Shown: piece by piece, positions 1 through 6,186 of the stretch | Position numbering within the stretch: position 1 is the stretch's first letter | Layout of the letters: each line of letters starts with the position of its first letter | NCBI GenBank assembly: GCA_031281815.1 | Contig: JAITEY010000084.1 | Span: forward strand, 1 to 15,219 | DNA from: Desulfovibrio sp. | Lineage (GTDB): Bacteria; Desulfobacterota; Desulfovibrionia; Desulfovibrionales; Desulfovibrionaceae | Direction of reading: 5' to 3' | DNA length: 15,219 nt | Made by a program: the position numbers and the translations under genes | The notes under the pieces: generated by a model | What the model was told of the DNA's origin: nothing | Databases searched by the model: none | What the model saw: the letters and a program-made list of their open reading frames with translations, nothing else

Positions 1-986
1 GAGCCGATAAAAAGCGGCACCCGCACATGCAGCGCGTCGGGAATGATTTCCAAAATGCGCCGGTGCCCGTCCGAGGCCATGCCGCCCGCCTGCTCGGCCA
101 GCATGGACATGGGCGCGGCTTCGCACATCAAGCGCAGTTTGCCTTTCGGATGGTCTGGGTCCTTGTAGTCCATAGGATACATAAAGATGCCGCCCTTGAG
201 CAGCGTACGGTGAAAATCCGCCACAAGGGAACCGACATAGCGGTGCGAATAGGGCGCGCCGCGGGGATTGTCGTTGCTTTTGAACGACGCCACCGCCTGG
301 ACCGTCTTTTCATCCCAGTACGAGACGTTGCCTTCATTGACCGAGTATATCTTGCCCGTCTCCGGAATTTTCACATTGCTGAGGGAAAGCAGGAATTCCC
401 CGACGCTGGGATCCAGCGTAAACGCATGCACACCCTGCCCTGTGGTGTACACAAGCATTGTGGACGGCCCGTAGAGCACGTAGCCTGCCCCGACCTGCTT
501 GTAGCCCGGCTGCAGCACGTCCGACAGGGCGACATCCTGCGCGGAAGAAGAAATGCGCCGCAATATGGAAAAAATGGTGCCTACGTTGATGTTGACGTCA
601 ATGTTCGACGACCCGTCCAGAGGGTCGAAAATCAGGATGTAGTCGCCGCGCCTGAAGGCGTCGGGAATATTGATGACGTCGGCGTTTTCCTCCGAGGCCA
701 TGGCGCACAGCACCCCGGTCCGCTGCAGACGATGAATCAGGATGCGGTTGGCGTAATCATCCAGTTTCTGCACGTCTTCGCCCTGAACGTTGATTTCTCC
801 CGTGCCTCCGAGAACGTCCAGAAGCCCCGCCTTCGTCACGTTCCTTGCGATAAGCTTGGCCGCCAGGATCAAGTCGTACAAGAGCTGCGTGAAACTGCCC
901 GTTGCCGTCGGAGACTGCTTCTGATGCAGAAGCAGATGCTCGGTGACTGTAATTTGCCTTTGTTGCGGCGCTGCCTGCTCAGACAT
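1..986 (-). CDS. fbp: Fructose-1,6-bisphosphatase class I (3' end cut by window)
   Basis: Hydrolyses fructose-1,6-bisphosphate to fructose-6-phosphate and phosphate in gluconeogenesis; a cytosolic, Mg2+-dependent enzyme. The minus-strand reading from 986 gives 328 codons without a stop and continues past base 1. Class I family motifs are clear: ASEE (residues 97-100, metal-binding acidic pair) and DPLDGSSNID (121-130, metal and phosphate site), followed by the VNINVGTIFSI stretch. A GPSTMLVYTTGQGVHAFTLD segment and the C-terminal LKGGIFMYP and GGMASDG regions are also family-typical. Family members are about 335-340 residues, so only a short C-terminal tail is missing. The ATG at 986 is preceded by a strong ribosome site (GGGGAGGGAAC then ATG). 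It lies 122 bp downstream of the lipoprotein gene and may share its transcript. Identification is firm. Confidence 0.96.
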   Translation of the reverse strand, partial: MSEQAAPQQRQITVTEHLLLHQKQSPTATGSFTQLLYDLILAAKLIARNVTKAGLLDVLGGTGEINVQGEDVQKLDDYANRILIHRLQRTGVLCAMASEENADVINIPDAFRRGDYILIFDPLDGSSNIDVNINVGTIFSILRRISSSAQDVALSDVLQPGYKQVGAGYVLYGPSTMLVYTTGQGVHAFTLDPSVGEFLLSLSNVKIPETGKIYSVNEGNVSYWDEKTVQAVASFKSNDNPRGAPYSHRYVGSLVADFHRTLLKGGIFMYPMDYKDPDHPKGKLRLMCEAAPMSMLAEQAGGMASDGHRRILEIIPDALHVRVPLFIG

Positions 987-1108
987 GTTCCCTCCCCGGG
1001 CATTGACGCCCCGCCTGCCGGTGCGGCCGTTGTTTAACGGAACGCGGTTCCTGACGGCGGTTCACCGTTTACAGCAATGTTCGGTCTTGCGCCTGCCCGG
1101 GCCGAGGG

Positions 1109-2089
1109 TCAGAACTGCGTTCCGGGCGTGTCGACAAGGGCCGGGTTCTCCCCTTGCGGCGGCCTCTGCGATGCCGCCGCGTCCGGACGCACTGTGCGTC
1201 CCGCATCGCCGCCGTCTTTCGCGTCCGCCCGCGCAGGCGCCCCGGCGCCGTCGTCCGCGCCGGTCGCAGGCGTTGCCGCTTCCTGCGCCGCGGGAGCCGG
1301 GCCTGCGACGGACGAGTGAGCCGTTTCCACGGGAACGGCGCTTACCGGCATCGCGTACAACATCGGCAGATTGCCGATATACCTGGTAATCCAGAAAAAT
1401 GCGGAGTCGCCGCTCCCGGTCAGGCCGCTTGAGCGTTCTTTCAGGATCGTTTCCCAGTTTTCTCCGGCCGCCGCGCCGAAACGTCCCGGCCAGACCACTC
1501 CCGCGGGCGTAATCATGCAAAAGGCGTCCGGGTCGGGGCTCATGGACGCCAAAGCGGCCGGATCAAAATGCGATACGATGATTCCCCGCATTTCCTCACC
1601 GACGTACACCGGATTGCCGAGGTAGATTTCCGGCGCCGCATTGCCCGTCTGCACGTAAGCGCGAAGCATGCCGGGCTGCTGCTTGGGGTCGGCTTCCAGC
1701 AACGGCCCCGCGTCGAAGTCCTTGGCAAAGTATTCCGGATAGCGGGCATTGACGACACCGTCGCCGCCGACCAGCGCCACCCCGGAAATCCAGGGGAATC
1801 TCTGCATCATCTGCAACGCCCATTCCTGGTCGGGGCGGCGGTCGCTGTTTTCCATGGCCCGGATAAGCCTGACAAGCTCGGCGTCCACGCCGCCCACGGC
1901 TTCGGCCAAGGCCAGCTCGTACGCCTCACGGCCGCCCTTGTCGTTTACGTCGACGACAGCCGGGGTATTCAGGTAGGCAACGTACTGCCGCCGGGTAAAT
2001 TTCCAGGAATCCTTGAGCACCTGATGCGATTCGCACGCACCGACAACGATAAAGGAACACAGCAGAAGGGAAGCCAACTTACGACGCAC
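1109..2089 (-). CDS. Predicted lipoprotein with cache-like sensor domain
   Basis: Unnamed protein of 326 residues. I chose the GTG at 2089 because CGGGAG lies 6 bases upstream; an in-frame ATG at 2146 would put 19 charged or polar residues before the signal peptide. From the GTG the N-terminus is a classic lipoprotein signal: basic MRRK, hydrophobic LASLLLCSFIVV, then lipobox V-G-A-C with the lipidated Cys at 19. The next residue is Glu, not Asp, consistent with outer-membrane sorting. Residues about 67-250 resemble a periplasmic PDC/cache ligand-binding fold (a helix, then ISGVALVGGDGVVNARYP, then a YLGNPVYVGEEMRGIIVSHFD strand pair, then FCMITPAGVVWPGRF). That reading is pattern-based and tentative. 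Residues 255-326 are an Ala/Pro/Gly-rich, probably disordered tail. No kinase or chemoreceptor domain is fused, so its output partner is unknown. Confidence 0.8.
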   Translation of the reverse strand: MRRKLASLLLCSFIVVGACESHQVLKDSWKFTRRQYVAYLNTPAVVDVNDKGGREAYELALAEAVGGVDAELVRLIRAMENSDRRPDQEWALQMMQRFPWISGVALVGGDGVVNARYPEYFAKDFDAGPLLEADPKQQPGMLRAYVQTGNAAPEIYLGNPVYVGEEMRGIIVSHFDPAALASMSPDPDAFCMITPAGVVWPGRFGAAAGENWETILKERSSGLTGSGDSAFFWITRYIGNLPMLYAMPVSAVPVETAHSSVAGPAPAAQEAATPATGADDGAGAPARADAKDGGDAGRTVRPDAAASQRPPQGENPALVDTPGTQF

Positions 2090-2106
2090 TGCACACTCCC
2101 GGACGA

Positions 2107-2233
2107 CGCCAACAAGCGGATGGGAATCAGCGGACTCCCGCCTCAAGGCGGCTCTGCCGGCGATTCAACGTGACCAACGGGCGGACCGCAATCAGCGAGC
2201 CCTCGCCTCAAGGCGCTCCGCCAACGATTCAAC
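2107..2233. repeat. Imperfect tandem duplication of the TPR gene 3' end
   Basis: Two related segments sit side by side with an offset of 64-65 bp. One (about 2170-2233) contains the last codons and stop of the TPR gene. The other (about 2107-2169) lies in the spacer before the lipoprotein gene. Shared blocks are AATCAGCG, GCCTCAAGGCG and CGATTCAAC, with substitutions and a 1-base length change between them. Read on the minus strand the spacer copy gives VESPAEPP then a stop, against VESLAERLEARAR then a stop in the gene. It is therefore a decayed, non-coding copy of the gene tail. Confidence 0.75.
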
Positions 2234-3118
2234 AAAGGACAAGGACTCAAACAGATTGACTATCTTGCTGCTTTCCCCCGCAAAGGGGGGGCCTTTTTCC
2301 TCGCGTCCCGCCGAATCGGCGGCTTCGCTCATACAGCGCGAGAGTTCTTCCACCCTGGCTTCAAGCGACGGTCTGTCGCCGGGCGGCGCCGATTGCAACA
2401 ATTCCCGGTAAATATCCAGGGCTCCGGCGTAATCCCCCTGCTCGGCAAGCACCTCAGCCATGGACCGGGTACGCAGGGAAATACTTTCATCGGTCTCTTC
2501 ACCTTCATCGGCCCCGCCGGTATCCTCGTCCTGCGCTTGCTCCTGCGCCGGAGGAGAAAGCAGGGCGCGGATCTCCCGGTCACAGGCCGGGAGGGCGGCG
2601 GCGGCGTCACGCCCGGAACCGGCCGCGCCGTCGTGATGTGCCGGTCTTAGAACCGGCCCGGCTGCGGACAGGCCGCCCTCAAAGCCGGCCGGGCCCGGCC
2701 CGCCCGCATCCCGCAACACCGACTGCAAGCCCTGCTCAACGACCTCGCTCCAGCCGATCGCATTTCCCTGCAGGCCGGCAACGAAAAAGCGCAAGGCCAA
2801 CGCCGCGCCCTGCATCTGCGGATCGGCGGAAATGCTTTCGCACCACGCCGACCAGAAGCCGGGATACGCCGAAAAAAGATGCGACAACGCATCTGTCTGG
2901 GCGGACAATTCCTCGTCGGCACCCTGCCGGTACAGGAGTTCGACCAGCAACAGGCGCGCTTCCACATGGTCCGGGTGACGCAACAGTCCCTGGCGGAGCA
3001 CGGCAACGGCCTCACCGACCTGTTTGTCCGCGGCAAGCAGTTTCGCCAGGGGGAGAAAGACCTTCGAGCCGGGTTCCAGTTCAAGAACTTCTTTATACCA
3101 TTCAATTTTTTGCTTCAT
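2192..3118 (-). CDS. Tetratricopeptide (TPR) repeat protein
   Basis: 308-residue predicted cytosolic TPR scaffold of unknown specific role. The longer open frame reaches 3280, but the ATG at 3118 is preferred. It overlaps the FtsB-like gene by 17 bp, has GGAG upstream (CCGGAGCGCCGGCCA then ATG), and begins with the typical TPR opening MKQKIEWYKEVLELEPGSKV. Residues 1-65 form about two TPR units (PGSKVFLPLAKLLAADKQVGEAV, then HPDHVEARLLLVELLYRQG). A second TPR block lies at about 217-250 (AEVLAEQGDYAGALDIYREL). Between them is a Gly/Ala/Asp/Glu-rich linker (140-215), probably disordered. The C-terminus (284-308) is a predicted helix. It is last in the pgsA-unknown-ftsB-TPR cluster and part of its 3' end is duplicated downstream. 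The family class is firm; the function is not known to me. Confidence 0.85.
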   Translation of the reverse strand: MKQKIEWYKEVLELEPGSKVFLPLAKLLAADKQVGEAVAVLRQGLLRHPDHVEARLLLVELLYRQGADEELSAQTDALSHLFSAYPGFWSAWCESISADPQMQGAALALRFFVAGLQGNAIGWSEVVEQGLQSVLRDAGGPGPAGFEGGLSAAGPVLRPAHHDGAAGSGRDAAAALPACDREIRALLSPPAQEQAQDEDTGGADEGEETDESISLRTRSMAEVLAEQGDYAGALDIYRELLQSAPPGDRPSLEARVEELSRCMSEAADSAGREEKGPPFAGESSKIVNLFESLSFVESLAERLEARAR

Positions 3119-3428
3119 TGGCCGGCGCTCCGGAAAGGTCGCCCGTGTCTTCCGAGGGAAATATATACAGTATTTCATTCCCGCGAACAAAATTGAGACG
3201 GTTGCGTATCGTTTTTTCAATATACTTTGCGTCGGATTGCAACAGGCGTATTTCCCTGCTGAGAGCCAAGTTTTGCTCACCGGCCGCCGCTATGCGGTTT
3301 TCCAGAATCGCGCAGCGCGCGCGCAGTTCCATGTAGGAAATCGCCCCGCTCTTACCCCAAACAAGATTGTAGCAAAGCACAAGATTAAGCACCAGGGAGG
3401 CGACAAGCACCACGCGATGCGCAAACAT
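3102..3428 (-). CDS. ftsB: FtsB/DivIC-like septum formation initiator protein
   Basis: 108-residue single-pass membrane protein with the architecture of the FtsB/DivIC divisome family, which helps link FtsQ and FtsL and activate septal wall synthesis. The short N-terminus is followed by one membrane segment (about 6-25, VVLVASLVLNLVLCYNLVWG) and a periplasmic coiled coil (about 33-72, LRARCAILENRIAAAGEQNLALSREIRLLQ). The family-typical ending RNRLNFVRGNEILYIFPSED follows. The length is normal for the family. Its start shares one base with the stop of the gene before it (TAATG at 3430-3426), and its 3' end overlaps the TPR gene by 17 bp, so the three are probably co-translated. The gene symbol is by family; the partner proteins are not in the window. 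Confidence 0.85.
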   Translation of the reverse strand: MFAHRVVLVASLVLNLVLCYNLVWGKSGAISYMELRARCAILENRIAAAGEQNLALSREIRLLQSDAKYIEKTIRNRLNFVRGNEILYIFPSEDTGDLSGAPANEAKN

Positions 3429-3700
3429 TACTGCAAAAGCCTTTTGCCTGAAGCGCAGCCGACGTCGGCATTGTCCAGCGTATCTTTGAGTTCGGAGAGG
3501 AAACGACCCGTAGCCGCTTCTATCCTGCAGACGTCCTGCTCATCGACATTGACGTGTTCAAGGCGCGCCACCACTTTCTTGAGCACCGAAAATTCGTTCT
3601 GCAGCGCCGGTCCGAGGTGGGTATGGCCGAGGTCGCTTTCAAGCTCCAGAATGGTGACGAGGCAGTTGCGCAGGCGGCTGTTCAACGGATCAATGTTCAT
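3428..3700 (-). CDS. Small conserved-looking protein of unknown function
   Basis: 90-residue protein I do not recognise. It opens MNIDPLNSRLRNCLVTILELESDLG and is predicted mostly alpha-helical, with heptad-like Leu/Val spacing over about 10-45 (QNEFSVLKKVVARLEHVNVDEQDVCRI has an amphipathic pattern). It has no signal peptide or membrane segment, and three Cys at scattered positions form no metal motif. Support that it is real is positional. Its ATG overlaps the pgsA stop as ATGA (3700-3697), and its TAA overlaps the FtsB start as TAATG. This is tight translational coupling between two well-recognised genes. A helical cytosolic accessory of the division or envelope cluster is plausible but unproven. 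Confidence 0.75.
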   Translation of the reverse strand: MNIDPLNSRLRNCLVTILELESDLGHTHLGPALQNEFSVLKKVVARLEHVNVDEQDVCRIEAATGRFLSELKDTLDNADVGCASGKRLLQ

Positions 3701-4275
3701 GGCAGTTCGTTGTCCCGCATCGGGCTTGCAGGTTTTCCCTCCCGCTCCCGGCAGAAGGTCCTGAAGTAGTTATACCCTGAAAACACCGTCAGTGCCAGTG
3801 AAAAGTAAAGGATAAGCATACCGAGGTCGTGAACGGGGATACCCGCCAGATCATAGTGCAGAAGCAGCACGGCGACGGCGACAATCTGCAGCACCGTCTT
3901 GAATTTGCCGTGCCTGTCGGCGGCGATGACCACTCCCTCCTGGGCGGCCACGGCCCGCAAACCCGTCACCAAAATGTCGCGGCTGATGATGAGCACGGCT
4001 ATCCAGCCGGGAACCCACGCATTCTGCACCAGCATAATCAGCGCGGAGCTGACCAGGATTTTGTCGGCCAGAGGATCGAGAAATTTGCCCAAGCTGGTAA
4101 TTTGATTTGTCTTTCTGGCAAGCTTCCCGTCCAGGAGGTCGGTAAATCCGGCGGCGGCGAAAAGCAGGGTGGCCGCGAAACACGTCCATCTGCCGGGAAA
4201 CATCAGCAGGACGACGATAACGGGCACTATCGCAATGCGGCTGACGGTCAGCCGAGTGGGAAGATTCAACTGCAT
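3697..4275 (-). CDS. pgsA: CDP-diacylglycerol--glycerol-3-phosphate 3-phosphatidyltransferase
   Basis: Inner-membrane enzyme making phosphatidylglycerol phosphate from CDP-diacylglycerol and glycerol-3-phosphate, the committed step to phosphatidylglycerol and cardiolipin. 192 residues, the normal family length. The CDP-alcohol phosphotransferase signature is complete: D46, D49-G50, A53-R54, G63, D67 and D71 (DLLDGKLARKTNQ, then SLGKFLDPLADK). The start NLPTRLTVSRIAIVP is typical of PgsA. Hydrophobic segments at about 10-27, 31-45, 75-105, 127-140 and 149-168 give a multipass protein. I chose the ATG at 4275 because the protein then begins like its family; the open frame continues upstream through a tandem repeat to 4473 and that part looks non-coding. 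The ribosome site is weak (GGGG about 10 bases upstream). Its stop overlaps the next gene by 4 bases. Confidence 0.94.
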   Translation of the reverse strand: MQLNLPTRLTVSRIAIVPVIVVLLMFPGRWTCFAATLLFAAAGFTDLLDGKLARKTNQITSLGKFLDPLADKILVSSALIMLVQNAWVPGWIAVLIISRDILVTGLRAVAAQEGVVIAADRHGKFKTVLQIVAVAVLLLHYDLAGIPVHDLGMLILYFSLALTVFSGYNYFRTFCREREGKPASPMRDNELP

Positions 4276-4291
4276 CACGGCATACCCCGGC

Positions 4292-4324
4292 ACTGGTCGT
4301 ATACTGGTCGTATACCGGTCGTAC
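4292..4324. repeat. Three tandem copies of an 11-bp unit before pgsA
   Basis: On the plus strand the unit ACTGGTCGTAT occurs at 4292-4302 and 4303-4313, followed by the variant ACCGGTCGTAC at 4314-4324. It fills half of the 64-bp spacer between the Mrp stop and the pgsA start. The 11-bp period is close to one helical turn, so a protein-binding array is possible, but simple slippage explains it equally well. Confidence 0.85.
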
Positions 4325-4339
4325 GGTGCGTTTGCGCCC

Positions 4340-5365
4340 TCATACACCGGGGCCGACGTTTGCGCAATGCTGAAAGCGCGCGGCAAAATCAACGGCGGCG
4401 CCCGCGCGGCAACGCGCATCCACTTCGGCGGCCAGGGCCGCGAACGCGCGTTTGGCCGTGCCGTCGCCCTCATCCAGCGGCAGAGGCCGGCCCAGGTCGG
4501 CGCTCAACACGGCGGCAGGGTCCAGGGGAATTTCACCGAGAAAGGGGATGCCGTATTCTTCCGCCAGCAGTCTTCCGCCGCCTTTTTTGAAGAGCCGGAT
4601 ATCCCCGCCGCAGTGCGGACAGCACAGCCCGCTCATGTTTTCCACCAGCCCCAGAATTTTCCCTCCCGCCGTTTTCAGAAACCCCAAGGCCCTGCGCACG
4701 TCGGCCAGGGAAAGCTCCTGCGGCGTCGTCACCATCACGGCAAGGATGTCGGGAACGGCTTTCAGCACGGTCAGGTGTTCATCCCCGGTTCCGGGCGGGG
4801 AGTCGATAATCAGGTAATCCTGCGCCCCCCACGCGACGCCCTTGATGAAGCGCAGGACGGCGGCGGATTTTTTCGGGCCGCGCCAGATGACCGCCTTGTC
4901 CTTGTCCTGCAGCATGGCGGCCATGGAAATAAAATGCAGGTTGGGCATGAATTCGGCCGGAAGCAGTTTCCCGCTTGTTTCGTCCACGCCCACGGCGCCG
5001 GCGCGGCTGCCGAGCAGCCCCCCCACGCTGGGCCCGTGCAGATCCGCGTCCACGATGCCGACCTTGTGCCCGGCGAGAGCCAAGGCCGCCGCCACATTGA
5101 CGGCCACGGAGCTTTTGCCGACGCCTCCCTTGCCGCTCATGACGAAAAGCTTGTGTTTGACCGAGGGAAGGGGTGAGGCAAACGCCGCCCGGCGCAGCTC
5201 CGGCCTGAACCGCTCCAGGCCCGGCAGCGACGCGCATGCGGCGCTGCCGGAGCCGTCCCTTTCCGCCGTCGCGCAGGCGGCGCAGGACGAGGCACCGCAG
5301 CCGGGTTTCCCCGCGGCCCGCTCGTCCGCCGCGCGCGGTTTCACGCAGTCGCTGCCCTGTTTCAT
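4340..5365 (-). CDS. mrp: Mrp/NBP35-family ATPase (iron-sulfur cluster carrier)
   Basis: 341-residue P-loop ATPase of the Mrp/NBP35 (ApbC) branch of the MinD/ParA family, which holds and delivers Fe-S clusters to client proteins in the cytosol. The deviant Walker A motif GKGGVGKSS is at 78-86, VDADLHGPS at 105-113, the switch region IIDSPPGTGDEHLT at 186-199, and the cluster-binding CPHC at 249-252 follows ENMSGL. The first 60 residues carry extra cysteines (7, 23, 28, 31 and 44), echoing the N-terminal cluster site of NBP35 proteins although the spacing is not canonical. The ATG at 5365 has AAGGA 7 bases upstream and is preferred over an in-frame TTG at 5380. It starts 51 bp after pcm. NadA, encoded upstream on the same strand, is an Fe-S enzyme and a possible client (inference only). 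Confidence 0.94.
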   Translation of the reverse strand: MKQGSDCVKPRAADERAAGKPGCGASSCAACATAERDGSGSAACASLPGLERFRPELRRAAFASPLPSVKHKLFVMSGKGGVGKSSVAVNVAAALALAGHKVGIVDADLHGPSVGGLLGSRAGAVGVDETSGKLLPAEFMPNLHFISMAAMLQDKDKAVIWRGPKKSAAVLRFIKGVAWGAQDYLIIDSPPGTGDEHLTVLKAVPDILAVMVTTPQELSLADVRRALGFLKTAGGKILGLVENMSGLCCPHCGGDIRLFKKGGGRLLAEEYGIPFLGEIPLDPAAVLSADLGRPLPLDEGDGTAKRAFAALAAEVDARCRAGAAVDFAARFQHCANVGPGV

Positions 5366-5416
5366 CAGCAAGTCCTTCAAGACCCCCTCAATTATACATC
5401 CGGAGTGCGCCCGCCC

Positions 5417-6058
5417 CTACTTCCACCCGTGTACGCCCTTGAGGTCCACAAAGGCGACGGCGGCGTTGTCCGCGCGCGTCGCGACGCCCCGTTCCCTGCG
5501 CACCACCGCAAGCCGCTGGTTCCTGCCCCTGCCGCCGACGGGTATCACCAAAAGGCCGGGATCCGCGAGCTGGTCGATCAGGGGAGAGGGGACGTCAGGG
5601 CCGCCCGCCGTCACAATGATTCTGTCGAAGGGCCCGGCTTCCGGCCAACCCTCCGTGCCGTCGGCAAGCTTGAGGCGCACGGAGCGGCAGCGCAGCCGGA
5701 CCAGCAGCTTGCCTGCGCTTGCGTACAGTTCCGGCAGACGTTCCACGGAATACACGGACAGGCCCATTTCGCAGAGCACCGCCGCCTGGTAGCCGGAACC
5801 CGTGCCTATTTCCAGCACGCTCATGCCCGGCGACGCCTGCAGCAGCGAGGACATCAGACCCACGATGTAAGGCTGGGAAATGGTCTGGCCGCAGGCGATG
5901 GGCAGCGGGATATTTTCATAGGCCTGGGCATACAGGGCGTCTTCCACGAACAGGTGGCGGGGCACCTTGCGCATGGCGTCAAGAACGGCAGGGTCGTCGA
6001 CGCCCTGGTCCGCGATGACCTTTACCATGCGCTCTCGGCTTATCTTGAATCTGTCCAT
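5417..6058 (-). CDS. pcm: Protein-L-isoaspartate O-methyltransferase
   Basis: Cytosolic repair enzyme that methylates abnormal L-isoaspartyl residues of aged proteins using S-adenosylmethionine. 213 residues, normal for the family. Family motifs: RHLFVED (34-40), the active-site loop GQTISQPYIVG (57-67), the SAM-binding glycine motif VLEIGTGSGYQAAVL (81-95), acidic E106 in SVERLPEL that would bind the ribose, and the FDRIIVTAGGPDVPSPL segment. The C-terminus LVIPVGGRG is typical. The ATG at 6058 lies inside a 75-bp duplicated segment whose second copy carries a second, non-functional version of this start (see the repeat at 6036-6186). GGGGA about 7 bases upstream could serve as ribosome site. 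It is transcribed with nadB above and mrp below. Confidence 0.95.
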   Translation of the reverse strand: MDRFKISRERMVKVIADQGVDDPAVLDAMRKVPRHLFVEDALYAQAYENIPLPIACGQTISQPYIVGLMSSLLQASPGMSVLEIGTGSGYQAAVLCEMGLSVYSVERLPELYASAGKLLVRLRCRSVRLKLADGTEGWPEAGPFDRIIVTAGGPDVPSPLIDQLADPGLLVIPVGGRGRNQRLAVVRRERGVATRADNAAVAFVDLKGVHGWK

Positions 6059-6186
6059 GCCCTGTTCCCCGCAACCCTCATCACACGCGGTGACGGCAGC
6101 CGATGTCCCTACGGCTTATCTTGAATCCGTCCATGCCCCGTCCCGCGCAACCCTCGTCACACGCGGTGATGGCAGCCGATGTCCCT
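6036..6186. repeat. Tandem duplication of the nadB end / pcm start junction
   Basis: Copy 1 (6036-6110) and copy 2 (6112-6186) are each 75 bp, separated by one base. By hand alignment 69 of 75 positions agree. Copy 1 contains the pcm start codon and its first eight codons plus a duplicate of the nadB tail. Copy 2 contains the true nadB tail plus a duplicate of the pcm start. This is direct evidence of an ancestral overlap-scale duplication at the junction of the two genes. All six differences are single-base substitutions. Confidence 0.95.
6081..6134 (-). other. Chimeric 17-codon mini-ORF created by duplication
   Basis: Reading the minus strand from the duplicated ATG at 6134 gives MDGFKISRRDIGCRHRV then TGA at 6081. 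The first eight residues copy the PCM start (MDRFKISR) and the last nine copy the NadB end (RDIGCHHRV). It begins after the nadB stop and ends 22 bases before the real pcm start. It may be translated as a leader coupled to pcm or may be a passive by-product of the duplication; nothing in the sequence decides this. Confidence 0.45.

Noticed and set aside
27..1037. 336-codon open frame on the plus strand
   Set aside because: Antisense to fbp, whose conserved motifs are unmistakable; the protein has no family character and the frame is a product of high GC content.
1021..1108. Small inverted repeats (CCGTT/AACGG and GGAAC/GTTCC) between the lipoprotein gene and fbp
   Set aside because: Stems are only 5 bp and lack a T-tract, so neither a terminator nor an operator can be supported.
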